Part shown: positions 8,598 through 20,400 of the stretch, in pieces | Numbering within the stretch: the first letter of the stretch is position 1 | Layout of the letters: each line of letters starts with the position of its first letter | Assembly (NCBI GenBank): GCA_943908405.1 | Contig: CALTTE010000003.1 | Location: forward strand, 8,249 to 72,248 | Source of the DNA: an uncultured Moraxella sp. | GTDB taxonomy: Bacteria; Pseudomonadota; Gammaproteobacteria; Pseudomonadales; Moraxellaceae | Length of the DNA stretch: 64,000 nt | Direction: 5' to 3' | Translations under genes and position numbers: made by a program | The notes under the pieces: generated by a model | The model's database searches: none | Seen by the model: only the letters and a program-made list of their open reading frames with translations | Told to the model about the DNA's origin: nothing

Positions 8598-9647
8598 TTA
8601 TTTTTGTTTATTTTTGTTGTATTGGATAGAGGCAATCAACGCCCCGATAATAAAGGCAATGCCAATTAGCCCTGTGATGATTTCAGGAATATGATATTTC
8701 ATTGACAGTAGCATAATTACCGCCAACGCCCCAATGGCATAATGAGCACCGTGTTCTAAATACACAAACTCATCAAGCGTGCCTTTTTCTACCAAAAATA
8801 TCGTCATTGACCGCACAAACATCGCCCCAATGGCAAGCCCAAGCATAATAATGACGACATCGCTTGTGATGGCAAATGCCCCAATCACCCCATCAAAACT
8901 AAAAGAGGCATCTAGCACTTCCAAATACAAAAACCCTGCCATACCGCCTTTGGCAATGGCGTTTAGGGGCTTGCCGTCAGCGTCAAACATCTCATTACCC
9001 CCATTGCCTTCTAGCATACTAGACAGTACATTAACACCCAAATACACCAAAATGCCAAAAAATCCTGCCATCAATACCGCTGGTTCGTGGGCTTCATCTA
9101 CCCAAGATAGCGACAAAAGTAGCGTTAGCATTGCCACAAAAACGCTCATTGCGTCCACCTTGCCAAGGCGTGCCAAGCGACTTTCTAGCCAGTGAAACCA
9201 ATGAATGTCTTTTTCATCAAACACAAAATTCAAAAATACCAACAGCAAGAACATTCCCCCAAAGGCGGCAATTTCGGCGTGGTGGGCAAGTAGTTTGTTG
9301 GAGTATTCTTCAGGATTATTAAGGGCCAATTGTACCACCTCGCCCATACCCATATCGGCGGTAACGGCGACAATAACAATGGGGAAAACAAGACGCATAC
9401 CAAAGACGGCAATGAGCATACCCAAGGTTAAAAAGATGGTTTTCCAAAATTTGTCCCAGTGCTTGAGTACCGAGGCATTGACCACGGCGTTGTCAAATGA
9501 CAGTGAAATTTCCATCAATGCCAGCACAAGACAAATAAACAATGCCGATAGCATTGCACCAATACCGCCGTGGCTAAAGCCCCAATAAGCGGAGACCCCT
9601 AAGGCAATTAGGGTAAAAATAATATCAAATTTAAAGTGTTTTATCAT
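8598..9647 (-). CDS. DUF475 / TerC-like integral membrane protein
   Basis: Polytopic inner-membrane protein of 349 aa with about eight to nine hydrophobic segments. It carries the TerC-type signature LMEISLSFDNAVVNASVL near residues 45-62 and a second acidic motif LEVLDASFSFDGVIGAF in the C-terminal half. These paired acidic motifs in membrane helices are typical of the TerC/DUF475 group, some members of which export metals such as manganese; the substrate here is unknown. It is followed by its own terminator. Upstream on the same strand lie the ferredoxin and coaD genes, with a gap of about 100 bases, so co-transcription is possible but not shown. Confidence 0.88.
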   Translation of the reverse strand: MIKHFKFDIIFTLIALGVSAYWGFSHGGIGAMLSALFICLVLALMEISLSFDNAVVNASVLKHWDKFWKTIFLTLGMLIAVFGMRLVFPIVIVAVTADMGMGEVVQLALNNPEEYSNKLLAHHAEIAAFGGMFLLLVFLNFVFDEKDIHWFHWLESRLARLGKVDAMSVFVAMLTLLLSLSWVDEAHEPAVLMAGFFGILVYLGVNVLSSMLEGNGGNEMFDADGKPLNAIAKGGMAGFLYLEVLDASFSFDGVIGAFAITSDVVIIMLGLAIGAMFVRSMTIFLVEKGTLDEFVYLEHGAHYAIGALAVIMLLSMKYHIPEIITGLIGIAFIIGALIASIQYNKNKQK

Positions 9648-9744
9648 AAGGTAAATTTATTAAAATAGTAAGCCAAAACGGATTATATTAACGGATTACC
9701 ATCAAAAAATCCAGCCATTACTCATCGCTTTTGTTGGCTTTGGG

Positions 9745-10116
<372 letters not shown>

Positions 10117-10330
10117 TTAATTATAAGTTAATCATCAATCATTTGATATCAAGTAGCTTAATGTTAAAAATAATCAATGTTAACACTAACCGCCAATGAT
10201 TGAGTGCCAGTAAGCGTAATGCGATAATCAGCACAAGGATAAAAAACAATTACACAAACAGTGATTGCACCAAGTAACAAGTAACAAGCGGTATTAAGCG
10301 GTAATCAACAAACAGTAATTAACAAAAAAA

Positions 10331-10921
<591 letters not shown>

Positions 10922-11749
10922 TTATTCGTTGGGTAGTTGCTCGCTTTGGTCTGTTGTTTGTGGTGATTTGACATTTGCCAAATGGGATAAAAACGCCTGA
11001 TGGCGTGGGCTACCATCGCTGTCGGTGAGTGTGGCAAGATAGGCTAAGGTGTCTTGTTCAATGGCGTTGGCGTCTTGCTCGTTTAGTTGTCCATACAATA
11101 ATTGCCAACGCAAATAAATCAGCCACGTATTAACCACATCGCTTTCGCAATAACGGCATAAATCTGCCCAATGGTTGTTTTGTACCATTGGCAATACTTG
11201 ATTGCCATCAACGCCCCCTTTGCCAGCAAAGCCACAAAGGCTGGCAATCACGTCTAATTTTTGGCTGTTGCCAAAACTGCCTATTTTCATTTTGTCCATC
11301 AAGTCAATATGGGCAGTGCTGTAGCGGTTTAGGTAGCCGTTTTTGTGGTCATTGAAAAGATGGGGGGCGGACAGTCGGTGGTGCAAACTACGATACGCCA
11401 AAACAGGTATATCAAAGCCTGCCCCGTTCCACGATACCAAAATGGGCTTTTTGTCAATGGCTTTTAAAAAGGTCTCTAAAATCGTCTGTTCGTCCATCTC
11501 ATTAAGCGATAGCGACCTAAGTTTAAATTGTCGTTTGTCAAGATTTACCCAAAGCACCGACAAACAAACAATCTTATGTAAAGGATATTGCATAAAACTC
11601 TTACCTGTCTCGGCTTCACGCAAGGCAATCAAGGCGGTCATTGCGTCATCATCAGACAAGGTGTCAAGCTCTGGATACAGCTGTTTGGCGGTGGTCAAAT
11701 CTGGTATGGTCTCAATATCAAAAACCAAAATGGGGGTGTTAAAGTTCAT
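10922..11749 (-). CDS. Predicted 3'-5' exonuclease related to the PolB exonuclease domain
   Basis: 275-aa protein of the DNA_pol_B_exo2-like group in the DnaQ/RNase H fold. Motif I is VFDIETIPD near the N-terminus (the DxE pair), motif II is the LVSWNGAGFDIPVL region, and motif III is YCESDVVNTWLIYLR, supplying the final acidic residues. These fit a two-metal exonuclease. The ATG at 11749 follows AGGAAA; a TTG three bases earlier is less likely. The exact in vivo role of this family is not established. It lies between coaD and the restriction-modification gene, all on the minus strand. Confidence 0.85.
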   Translation of the reverse strand: MNFNTPILVFDIETIPDLTTAKQLYPELDTLSDDDAMTALIALREAETGKSFMQYPLHKIVCLSVLWVNLDKRQFKLRSLSLNEMDEQTILETFLKAIDKKPILVSWNGAGFDIPVLAYRSLHHRLSAPHLFNDHKNGYLNRYSTAHIDLMDKMKIGSFGNSQKLDVIASLCGFAGKGGVDGNQVLPMVQNNHWADLCRYCESDVVNTWLIYLRWQLLYGQLNEQDANAIEQDTLAYLATLTDSDGSPRHQAFLSHLANVKSPQTTDQSEQLPNE

Positions 11750-11790
11750 CAATTTTCCTAAATAACTTTCCTAAAAATCGGTTTATTATA

Positions 11791-14700
11791 TCAGTTTAAA
11801 TACCGCTCCAATACCGCCTTTTTGCGGTCGGTCGCCTTATTCATTATTGCTTGGGCGGTTTGGATTTGGTTTTCTAGGGTTTCAATTTGGGCGATGATTT
11901 GGGTTTGAATTTCTGTAGAAAAAATCGGAACGGTCATATTCAATAAGTTTTTTTGTGTTAATTGATTGATTGAAACGGTTGCTGTAAGCTGTTCAACTTG
12001 TCTTAAAAACAAATTGCTTTGCATACATAAATGTAGCCATTTGCCAATATCACTTCTACAAATCGCCATAAAAGCACCAAAAGTCATCGGCTCTTTGAGT
12101 TTTGAAATGTAGGCGGATTTTCCCAACAGATTTTTACTGCCATTTCTAACGCAAACTAAAACATCGCCTTCTTGTACAAATAACTTTTCGGGTATGTTGC
12201 AATTAACTCTTACTTGGTCTTTAAAGTCTAAAGCATTGTTTTGAATATTTGATGAACGTAGCACAAGCACGCCATCATTGCAAATATGTTCTGGTTTATA
12301 AGTTAGCCCTATATAAGAATGACACAACTCCCCAATCTTAACCAGACGCCCCCTCCCCTGTAAATACAACACTTCCAAGTCGTCAAAGATTTGGGCGATT
12401 TTTTGGCGGTAGGTTTCTATTGCCATTCGGCTGTTTTCATATTCTTGGTCAATTTGTTCGCATTCATTGACGATTTGTTGTTGGATTGGTAGCGGTGGTA
12501 GGGGGATTTTGATATTGGATAAAGTAGCTAGGTTAATATGTTTAACACCTGAATTGTTGGTTAGATTGGATAAGTCAATGTTTGAAGTTTGAAAGTAGTA
12601 AGCAAAAAATTCGGGGGAAATTAATTCGCCTAATACTAAAGATTTAATTTGTTGATTTGTGGTTAAGGGTATTCTATTTATACCAATTTTACCTAGAGTT
12701 GCAGTGCAAGACAACAAAACGCTATTAACAGGAATAAGTTTAATTTTTTTATCATTTAAGGCTTTGTTGGATATAAATTGACTAGCGGTATTGATATTTA
12801 TGTTATTTTCTTTAAAGTCTGGAGTTGTAAACCATAAAATATCATTAGAGTTCCAGTATTCTTTTATAGATTTAGATGGGGTTTTTCCTTCTATAATATC
12901 AAGGCATAAATCACCTATTTTTACTAATGGATATTTACTCTCAATCTCCACTTTCTTTTGCAGGCTGGTTTTAATGGCTTTATTAAATGTCGCCAAATCA
13001 AAACTTAGCATATCGCTACTGTTTAGCACATAGGCATAGTTTTGTAAATGCTCGCTGATTGGTGGGTTTTGGTCGGTAAACATTTGGCGGATATGGCTTG
13101 CCAGCGTGTTATCGGCAAAGCGGTCGGCGTGATGATATAGCAGTCCGCCAGCATTGATGATTTGAATGCCTTCATTACCCTTGCGGTTGCTCCAGTCATA
13201 GCCCAAAAAGTGCTTTTGCCCTGCATTGTCGCTTGGGGCGTTGATAATCAGTGTTTTTTGGGCATAAGTTAGGGCAAAAAATTGCAATTTTTCTTGTTCT
13301 TGTGCTGTAAATTTTTCCCAAAATTTGAGTAAACGTTGGGCGTTTTGCTCATCAATGGGCAGTTTGGCATCGGCTTTGTTGAGTGTGATTTTGCTTAAAA
13401 TATAGTCTCGTTGTAAGGCGATGTATTCGTCATCTATGGCGTTTAGCTCATCAAAGGTCAAGGTCTTTAGACGCAAGCGGTCATAAAGCTCCTTTGGGGT
13501 GCCTATCGTTTGCAAATAACGCTCGTAAATTACGCTATCGCCCCAAGCGGTCAAATCATTGTTTGTAAAAATAGCCGTGGCGGTATCTTTGGCTTGCCCA
13601 AGCCTTGTCGGTGGGTATTTAAACTTTTCTAAAAACAAAATCACGGTATTGGTGCCTGTCGCCCCAAAGGTTTTACTGCCCAAATTGACAATGGCACGAA
13701 AATAAAAATGCTGAAGTAGTAGCGTGCGTGCCGATGTGTAGCTGGTGCTGTCATTGCTTAAAATACTGGACGGCAAAATGACCGCCGCTATTGCTTCGGA
13801 TTTTAACAGCTGTTTGATGCGTTCACAAAACAAGACTTCAATCTCGCCGCTGTCGTTTGAGATGTGGTCTAAAAGGGCAAAATCGTTGTTTTTTAAGCCC
13901 AAATGCGATTTGAATTTTTTGACCGAATACGGCGGATTGGCAACCAAAATATCAAATTGTTCATTGCTGATGTGTTCGTGATTGTCCAGTCCGTCGCCAA
14001 AAACAATGTTGCTTTTGCCTGCCCCATTCATAAACATAGACACCTTTGAGACACGAGCCAAACGGTAATCTTTTTCTATGCCAAAAATACTCTGTGCCGT
14101 CCAGTCGTTGTTATCGCTTGGCTTGTGGGCGTTAATCGCTTCCACCGCCTCGGTCAAAAAATGTCCAGAACCGCAAGCATAATCAATCACTTTGGGGTAG
14201 TCGTCATTGCGGTCAAAAAAGCCTTGTATGGGTAAACTGTCCCAAATAAAGCGAGTGATTGGCTGTGGGGTAAAAAATTGCCCTTCGTTTTGTTTAAAGC
14301 CTTTGTTTAATAATTGTTCAAACAAATCACCCAAAAACTGGTCTTTGTTGTTATAAACAATTTTGTATTTTTCAAATAATTGCACCATTTCTACCAAAAT
14401 TTTGCCATTTTGCAAAAACAATTCACGGTTATGAATTTCTTTAAAGGCAAAATCACCGTTGGTATAAAATTTGAGTTTTTTAATGGTGTCTTTTAATTCG
14501 TCAATGGCGTTTTTTCTGTCGCCGCCTTGATAGCGAGCAAAGACATCATCGGCAAAATCGTCCGCCACATAAAAAATCTCCTCGCCCATAAATTTGTCCA
14601 TACCGTCTTTGTACAATCGTTGTAGGCGGTCTTGCAGACTTTCGTAGCTGTCTTGAGTGGTCTTGTATTGAAAGGCAACCTCATTGTCTTGGTCTTTGTC

Positions 14701-15561
14701 GGATTCGTCCACCAATTTACAAATAAACAAGGCAATCAAGCGGTTAAAGGCGTTTTCTTTGTCGGATACGGCGTTGTGGCGTAAAATCTCTTCAAATTGA
14801 TTGATGAGCTTGTCGTCAGGATTAAAAGGAATTAAGTCTTTGATACGCAAAGGCTTAACGCCAATGTGATAAGCGGTGCTGTCCTCCCCAAAAATCAAGC
14901 CATTGTATAAATGCGTGCCATAAGTATCCACCCAAACTTTGTGCAGTGCTGATACATTGGTGGCGTTTTGATACAAGGCAATGCTTGGGTCGGTTTGGGC
15001 AACTTCCTTGGTGTTTTCGTCATCTTGGCAAAAAATAATGTCGTCTTTATAAATGACCTTGCTTTGCTCTGAGCTTGTATCTATGTTGGAGGCATAAAGT
15101 GATAACCATTGGGTGTTGCGGTCTTGTTGCCAATAACTGAATAATTGTCCGCCGTCAGTCTTTAAGGTGTCCAGTGCCGTTTTGTAGGCTTTGCCATAGG
15201 TTTTGCATTCAATGATAAGCAAAATATTTTTGTCATCGTCCTTATAAACGCAAATATCCGCCCGCCCGCTTTTTTGGCTATGCCCCAGTTGCCAGCGTTT
15301 TTCAAGTTCAATATGTTGGGGTGAATACCCCTTTTGTAACAAACGATGCACGCATTCAAATACCACAAAATTTTCATTATCCGAAAAATTACAGGTTTGC
15401 CGTTCATTGACAATCAGCCCTTCATCTTCTGGGTAAATCAGTAATTGCTTATCAAAATCTACTTGTAGTGTCGCCTTGCCAATGGTTTTTGACCAAAGAT
15501 TGTTGTTTTGGCTAAAGTTTAATAGTGTTAATAAGGTGGGTAGGTTGTCTTTGGTAATCAT
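11791..15561 (-). CDS. Single-chain restriction-modification enzyme (nuclease-methylase-specificity fusion, AloI-like Type IIB/IIG)
   Basis: 1256-aa protein that appears to combine all restriction-modification activities. Residues 60-125 form an HsdR_N-like nuclease domain with the PD-(D/E)xK core Asp102, Glu118 and Lys120 (RADICVYK...LLIIECK). Residues 400-720 are a Type I-like N6-adenine methylase: EGQFFTP at 426, SAM motif DYACGSG at 460-466 and catalytic NPPY at 542-545. From about residue 890 there are two HsdS-like target-recognition domains separated by long helices (PLPPLPIQQQIVNECEQI; QTQIIAQIETLENQIQTA). This order and size match AloI-type enzymes, which recognise a bipartite site and cut on both sides. 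No separate hsdR, hsdM or hsdS gene is nearby. All key motifs are intact. Confidence 0.88.
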   Translation of the reverse strand: MITKDNLPTLLTLLNFSQNNNLWSKTIGKATLQVDFDKQLLIYPEDEGLIVNERQTCNFSDNENFVVFECVHRLLQKGYSPQHIELEKRWQLGHSQKSGRADICVYKDDDKNILLIIECKTYGKAYKTALDTLKTDGGQLFSYWQQDRNTQWLSLYASNIDTSSEQSKVIYKDDIIFCQDDENTKEVAQTDPSIALYQNATNVSALHKVWVDTYGTHLYNGLIFGEDSTAYHIGVKPLRIKDLIPFNPDDKLINQFEEILRHNAVSDKENAFNRLIALFICKLVDESDKDQDNEVAFQYKTTQDSYESLQDRLQRLYKDGMDKFMGEEIFYVADDFADDVFARYQGGDRKNAIDELKDTIKKLKFYTNGDFAFKEIHNRELFLQNGKILVEMVQLFEKYKIVYNNKDQFLGDLFEQLLNKGFKQNEGQFFTPQPITRFIWDSLPIQGFFDRNDDYPKVIDYACGSGHFLTEAVEAINAHKPSDNNDWTAQSIFGIEKDYRLARVSKVSMFMNGAGKSNIVFGDGLDNHEHISNEQFDILVANPPYSVKKFKSHLGLKNNDFALLDHISNDSGEIEVLFCERIKQLLKSEAIAAVILPSSILSNDSTSYTSARTLLLQHFYFRAIVNLGSKTFGATGTNTVILFLEKFKYPPTRLGQAKDTATAIFTNNDLTAWGDSVIYERYLQTIGTPKELYDRLRLKTLTFDELNAIDDEYIALQRDYILSKITLNKADAKLPIDEQNAQRLLKFWEKFTAQEQEKLQFFALTYAQKTLIINAPSDNAGQKHFLGYDWSNRKGNEGIQIINAGGLLYHHADRFADNTLASHIRQMFTDQNPPISEHLQNYAYVLNSSDMLSFDLATFNKAIKTSLQKKVEIESKYPLVKIGDLCLDIIEGKTPSKSIKEYWNSNDILWFTTPDFKENNININTASQFISNKALNDKKIKLIPVNSVLLSCTATLGKIGINRIPLTTNQQIKSLVLGELISPEFFAYYFQTSNIDLSNLTNNSGVKHINLATLSNIKIPLPPLPIQQQIVNECEQIDQEYENSRMAIETYRQKIAQIFDDLEVLYLQGRGRLVKIGELCHSYIGLTYKPEHICNDGVLVLRSSNIQNNALDFKDQVRVNCNIPEKLFVQEGDVLVCVRNGSKNLLGKSAYISKLKEPMTFGAFMAICRSDIGKWLHLCMQSNLFLRQVEQLTATVSINQLTQKNLLNMTVPIFSTEIQTQIIAQIETLENQIQTAQAIMNKATDRKKAVLERYLN

Positions 15562-15872
15562 AGTATTGTCTTATTAGGTGAAAATGCCAAATATTGGGTT
15601 GAATTTGGTGTTTTGGTTGCCTTGTTTTTTGGGTATTAAGGTTAAAAATTAACAGTTAATTATTGGTTGGATTGCTGGTTGGATTGCTGGTTGGTATTTA
15701 AGCCTTAGCCAAATGGGTTAAATGTTTTAAGCCAAACAATTTAATTAAAGCATATAAGTTTTGGTGGATAATTTTAGCATACAAACCATTGGTAGACCAA
15801 TCTGGGCAGACCAATAATATAGATAAACCAACAGCACGGCAATCAATGGCTATCGGTGTTACTTGGTACGCT
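15562..15872. other. Intergenic region upstream of the restriction-modification gene
   Basis: No convincing gene. A 12-bp unit GGTTGGATTGCT repeats about 2.6 times at 15665-15698. Open frames here, including a plus-strand one at 15789-16145 and a minus-strand one at 15698-15931, have compositions expected of non-coding DNA. I cannot assign a clear promoter for the leftward restriction-modification gene. Confidence 0.5.
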
Positions 15873-16160
15873 CTAGGCAAGCAGCAGCGATGGCAAAATA
15901 ACCAACAACGCCCCACCAATAAGCAAACCAAACCAAATCAGGGTATTATCGCCAAAGCGTCTAAGCAAAGTAAAATACCCCCAAGCATACAACGCCGCCA
16001 ACATAGAGCCAATGACCCCGCCCAAAAAAGGCGTACCAAACATCAGCATAAGCCCCAAATGTGCCACGCCAAAAGCCCCTGCCCAGCCCTAGGTAGGGTA
16101 GGATTTGCCCAGCGTGTCCAGCCCATAAGCAAAGGCGATGAGTAATAAAATGGACATCAT
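15873..16160 (-). pseudogene. Small membrane protein interrupted by an in-frame amber codon
   Basis: The minus strand encodes a continuous frame of about 95 codons: MMSILLLIAFAYGLDTLGK, then TAG at 16091-16089, then GWAGAFGVAHLGLMLMFG and two more hydrophobic segments ending ILPSLLLA. The two halves are in the same frame with only the amber codon between them, and the hydrophobic pattern continues across it. One base change (TTG or CAG to TAG) would explain it. I do not recognise the family. Alternatives are a sequencing error, or re-initiation giving a shorter protein from the ATG at 16067. Confidence 0.55.
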
Positions 16161-16403
16161 AAGATTTTGTTTCCGTGTTGGTGGTGAGATTTGGCTTAAT
16201 TTTTTATCTTTAACGTTTTTGGGCTTAACGCTTGTTAGGCTTAATTTTAGATTATCAATAAATTGCCACGATAAGCCATTATAAGCGATGATTGGTAATG
16301 GTAACAAGTTTTAGGTTGCTTGCTCTTGTTGGTTCATTACTATTCGTTCAACCATTCGTTCATTGCTATTGCTTGGCTGTTTAATATTTTAAAGATTGCA
16401 CAT

Positions 16404-17300
16404 TTAGCCATTATCTTGCCCAAAAAGCCCTGTGGACAAATACCTATCGCCTCTGTCGCACACAATAAAAACAATCACCGCCTTGGGGTTATTTTGGGCG
16501 ATTTGATGGGCTGCCCACGCCGCCCCACCTGATGACACGCCGGCAAAAATCCCCTCATTTTTGGCAAGATTACGCATTGCTTGCTCGGCATCGCTTTGTT
16601 TGATGTCTATAATGGTATCCACCAAATTTGGCTCAAAGATTTGGGGGAGATAATCAGGCGACCAGCGACGAATGCCTGCAATGCTTGCTCCTGCTTCAGG
16701 TTGTAATCCAATAAGCTGTATGGCAGGATTTTGTTCTTTTAAGAATTGCCCAACGCCCATTATGGTGCCTGTTGTGCCCATACTGCTGACAAAATGGGTG
16801 ATTTTACCATTTGTTTGTGCCCAAATTTCAGGGCCTGTGGTGCGATAATGGGCTAATTTATTGTCGCTGTTATTAAATTGGTCTAGCACAATCCCCTTGC
16901 CTTGTGTTTGCAAATGGGTTGCCAAATCCCGTGCCGACTCCATATCGTCTGTTTCAATCAAGGTTGCCCCATAGGCACGCATCGCATCTTTACGCTCTTG
17001 GGTGGCATTGCTGGGCATAATTAAGGTCATCTTAAGCCCCATCATCGCCGACACCATTGCCAAAGCAATGCCTGTGTTACCGCTTGTGGCCTCTATTAGG
17101 CGATCGCCTTGTTTGATTTGTCCACGTTTGATGGCTTCATTAATCATAAAAAAGGCAGGGCGGTCTTTGACAGAGCCTGCAGGATTATTGCCTTCTAGCT
17201 TGGCAAGTAAGGTGGCTTGGGTGTTTGTGTGGTTGAGTTTGACAAGGGGCGTATTGCCGATACATTGAGCCAAAGAGGCATAAGTGGCAGAATGGGTCAT
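16404..17300 (-). CDS. cysM: Cysteine synthase B (O-acetylserine sulfhydrylase)
   Basis: PLP enzyme that makes cysteine from O-acetylserine and sulfide or thiosulfate. 298 aa. The PLP lysine lies in NPAGSVKDRPAF, the substrate loop is EATSGNTGIAL, the phosphate-binding glycines are SSMGTTGTIMGVG, and the C-terminal PLP-ring contact is in GVSSGG. The RRWSPDYLP stretch is typical of the CysM rather than the CysK class. It is transcribed away from the GacS/BarA kinase gene; the same pairing is found in pseudomonads. The ribosome-binding site is weak. Confidence 0.95.
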   Translation of the reverse strand: MTHSATYASLAQCIGNTPLVKLNHTNTQATLLAKLEGNNPAGSVKDRPAFFMINEAIKRGQIKQGDRLIEATSGNTGIALAMVSAMMGLKMTLIMPSNATQERKDAMRAYGATLIETDDMESARDLATHLQTQGKGIVLDQFNNSDNKLAHYRTTGPEIWAQTNGKITHFVSSMGTTGTIMGVGQFLKEQNPAIQLIGLQPEAGASIAGIRRWSPDYLPQIFEPNLVDTIIDIKQSDAEQAMRNLAKNEGIFAGVSSGGAAWAAHQIAQNNPKAVIVFIVCDRGDRYLSTGLFGQDNG

Positions 17301-17354
17301 AAGGTTTATTTGATGTTAGTTTTGAAAATTATAGCACAGCTTGATGGCAAAAAC

Positions 17355-17400
17355 TTATCGTTGGTTTGTTTTATCGTTGGTTTGTTTTATCGTTGGTTTA
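17355..17400. repeat. 16-bp tandem repeat, about 2.9 copies, between cysM and the kinase gene
   Basis: TTATCGTTGGTTTGTT is repeated perfectly at 17355-17370 and 17371-17386, with a partial third copy to 17400. It lies in the divergent promoter region of cysM and the hybrid kinase, so copy-number change could alter spacing there. Confidence 0.9.
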
Positions 17401-17487
17401 TAATGTTTGTATTGTTGTACTTTGGGTTGTTATACTTTGTATTATTGTACAATAAACCCCTATCATCAATCCTATTAGAGACAAACA

Positions 17488-20400
17488 ATGCCAACAGACA
17501 AAGACCCCAAAAAGATTATACCGCTAAATGAGCCAACCAGATTACACAAAAAGCCGTCCAAGAAAGGGGTATACAATCGCTCACAAGTCCGCCCCGTCAA
17601 AAAATTAAACCCTGGCGATCAATCAACAAAAGCTCAAAAACGCCAAGCGTTATTACAAAAACGCCAAACGATACAAAACCGCAGGCAAAACAAAAAATAC
17701 CAAAGAATAGAAAAACATTATCGCTTTGGTATACGCAGTGCTTATGGGCAACTGGTGCTACTTGTCTTTGTGCCGATTGGGGTTTTGGCAAGTGTTGGGG
17801 CGATATTGGTTTTTTTTGAGACCACAAGAGCGGTTAAAGCAGAACAAGATACGCTGGCACAGGCGGCATTGATTCGTTATGAGCCGATTGTAAAACCGTT
17901 GCTTGGTAGTTTGACCAGTCAAGATGAGACGATTTTGCAAACCTATATTGACGATATGGGGCTAAATGGCGTAACCAGTGCTTTATCACCCACCGATACC
18001 ACAAGGCTAGAAAGGCGATACATAATGAATAGAATGTATCGTTTGCAATCCGACCAGCACGTCAAACGCTTGGCAATCTTGGATAGCAAAGGCAAGCCGA
18101 TGATGGTGGTAGGTTATGACAAGGACGCCGATTGGGGCGAATTTGACACCAATGCCAACAGCATATGGCGATTGCCCACCGAGGTGGGGATAGCTTATGG
18201 TATGCCGATTTATATCAAAAGCGATGGGGTGGAGCATAAATTTTGGCTGTTTGTGGATATGGACAAAGAGCCTTTGACCATTGCTTATTATCGTATTTTT
18301 TTTGCATTGTTGATTACAGGGCTAAGTACGTTTTTATTGCTATTGTTTAGCTTGAATGTGTATTCAAAACGATGGATTGAGCCTGTGTATCAATTAAGGC
18401 TGTTTTTGCAAAAAGTGCAGACAAGTAATTTAAATCGCCCCTTTAAAGGGCGTGCCGATGGTGAATTTCATCTGTTAAAACGAGATTTAAACGCAATGTT
18501 TTTTCGCTTAAATGCCAGCTTTAAAAACCTTAAAAGCTATAGCGATCAAACCGAAGCGGATTTGCAACAAACCTTTGATGAGCTTGAGATGAAAAATATC
18601 TCAATGGGTCAAGCCCTAGAGCTTGCCGTTTCTAGTGGCGAGATAAAATCGGCGTTTTTGGCGAATATTAGCCACGAATTACGCACGCCTTTAAATGCCA
18701 TTGATGGTTTTGTGAATTTGCTGGCTAGAGCTGACAATTTGGACAGCAAACAAATGCTGTATGTACAAACCATCAAAAAATCCTCGGCACATTTGTTGGC
18801 ATTGATTGGCGATGTGCTGGATTTTTCTAAGATTGAGGCGGGCAAGCTTGTGATAGAAAGCCGTGCTTTTGATTTTTATGAGCTGGTGTATGAGGTGGCA
18901 GATATGCTCTCGCCCACCGCTTTTGATAAGGGTTTAAGAATGGCGGTGGTGTATTATTATGACGCCCCCACGCAGATTGTTGGTGATAAATTGCGTATCA
19001 AGCAAGTTTTGACCAATTTGCTTGGCAATGCCATTAAATTTACCGAAACAGGCAGGGTGTGGGTACAAGTAGCGATGGACAATGTTCAACTAGACAATGC
19101 TCAGTTAGGCAATGCTCAGTTAAGGGTATCGGTATCTGATACAGGGCGGGGCATTGATAAAGAGACAGAAAATAAGCTGTTTCATAGCTTTGTGCAGGGG
19201 GATTTGTCGGTAACTCGTCGTTATGGCGGTACAGGCTTGGGGCTGGTGATTTGCAAGCAATTGATTGAGCTGATGGGTGGACAGATTGGGTTTTTGGACA
19301 ACGCTCGTACAGGGGTTGCCAACAATGGGGCAACGTTTTGGTTTGATTTGCCTGTTGATGATGAATCTTGTGAACCGCCAATGGTTACTTTGCCAAGTTT
19401 AAATGTGCTAGGCTGGATTAGCGATGACAAGAACGTGGCGGTTTTGCGGGCAAGTTTATTGGATACATCGGTAACATTGACGTCCGCCAAATCGCTGGCA
19501 CATTTGCTTGAGATGCTCACCCAAAACAACGCTTATGATTGGGTCATTGCCGATAGTTTTGGACAACAAGGCGATGTAACGGCATTGCTTGCCCAAATTC
19601 GCTTGCATTATCAAGGTAAATTGATGGTGTTTGGCTATGAGGTTGGGCTTGATGGTGAGCTTTTGGTACAAAACGGGGCTTATGCACTACACGAGCCATT
19701 GAATCGCCGTGAATTGTATGCGTTATTAACCAATCAAAGCGACACAGTGCCTGTCTCACAATGGCACGGCGTGCGAGTGCTGGCGGTGGACGACCATTTG
19801 CCCAATCTGTTGGTGTTAGAGGCACTGCTTTTGGAGCTTGGCATACAGATGGTACAAGCCAATTCTGGCTTTGTTGCCATTGATATAATGACTCGTGCCT
19901 ATGAGACGATGAATACGCCAGCAGGTGATGATAATCGCATTGATTTGATTTTTATGGACATCTCAATGCCTGTGATGAGTGGTATCGCTGCCGCCATCGC
20001 CATTCGTAAAATTGAGTTAAGTCATAATGCTGTCTTTGTGCCTATTGTGGCATTATCCGCCCACGGTCATTGGGACGAGATGGAAACGCTTTATCAATCG
20101 GGTATTAACGATTATGCCACGAAGCCCATCGCTCATCAAGAATTGGTGGCGTTATTGCAAAAATGGCTCAAAGACAAGCCACTCAAAGAAAAACCAAATG
20201 ATACGCCAAATCTCAATAGCGACCAAGTGGCGATGGTATCGGCTGATGATGGCTTGTATGATCATCAACCATCAAATAATCATTTATTGACCACTCAAGC
20301 ACCAATGCCTACCCCATTACCGCCCAACGAAACGCTCTTGCTATCGCCACCCAATCAAGCGATTGCCAAAAGCCATTTGGCTGTTGTGGACTTGACCGAT

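Noticed and set aside
9131..9588. Plus-strand open frames opposite the DUF475 gene
   Set aside because: Antisense shadows with no ribosome-binding site, domain or codon-use support.
15789..16145. Plus-strand 118-codon frame rich in Gln, Lys and Pro
   Set aside because: It runs antisense to the broken membrane-protein gene and has no ribosome-binding site or recognisable domain.
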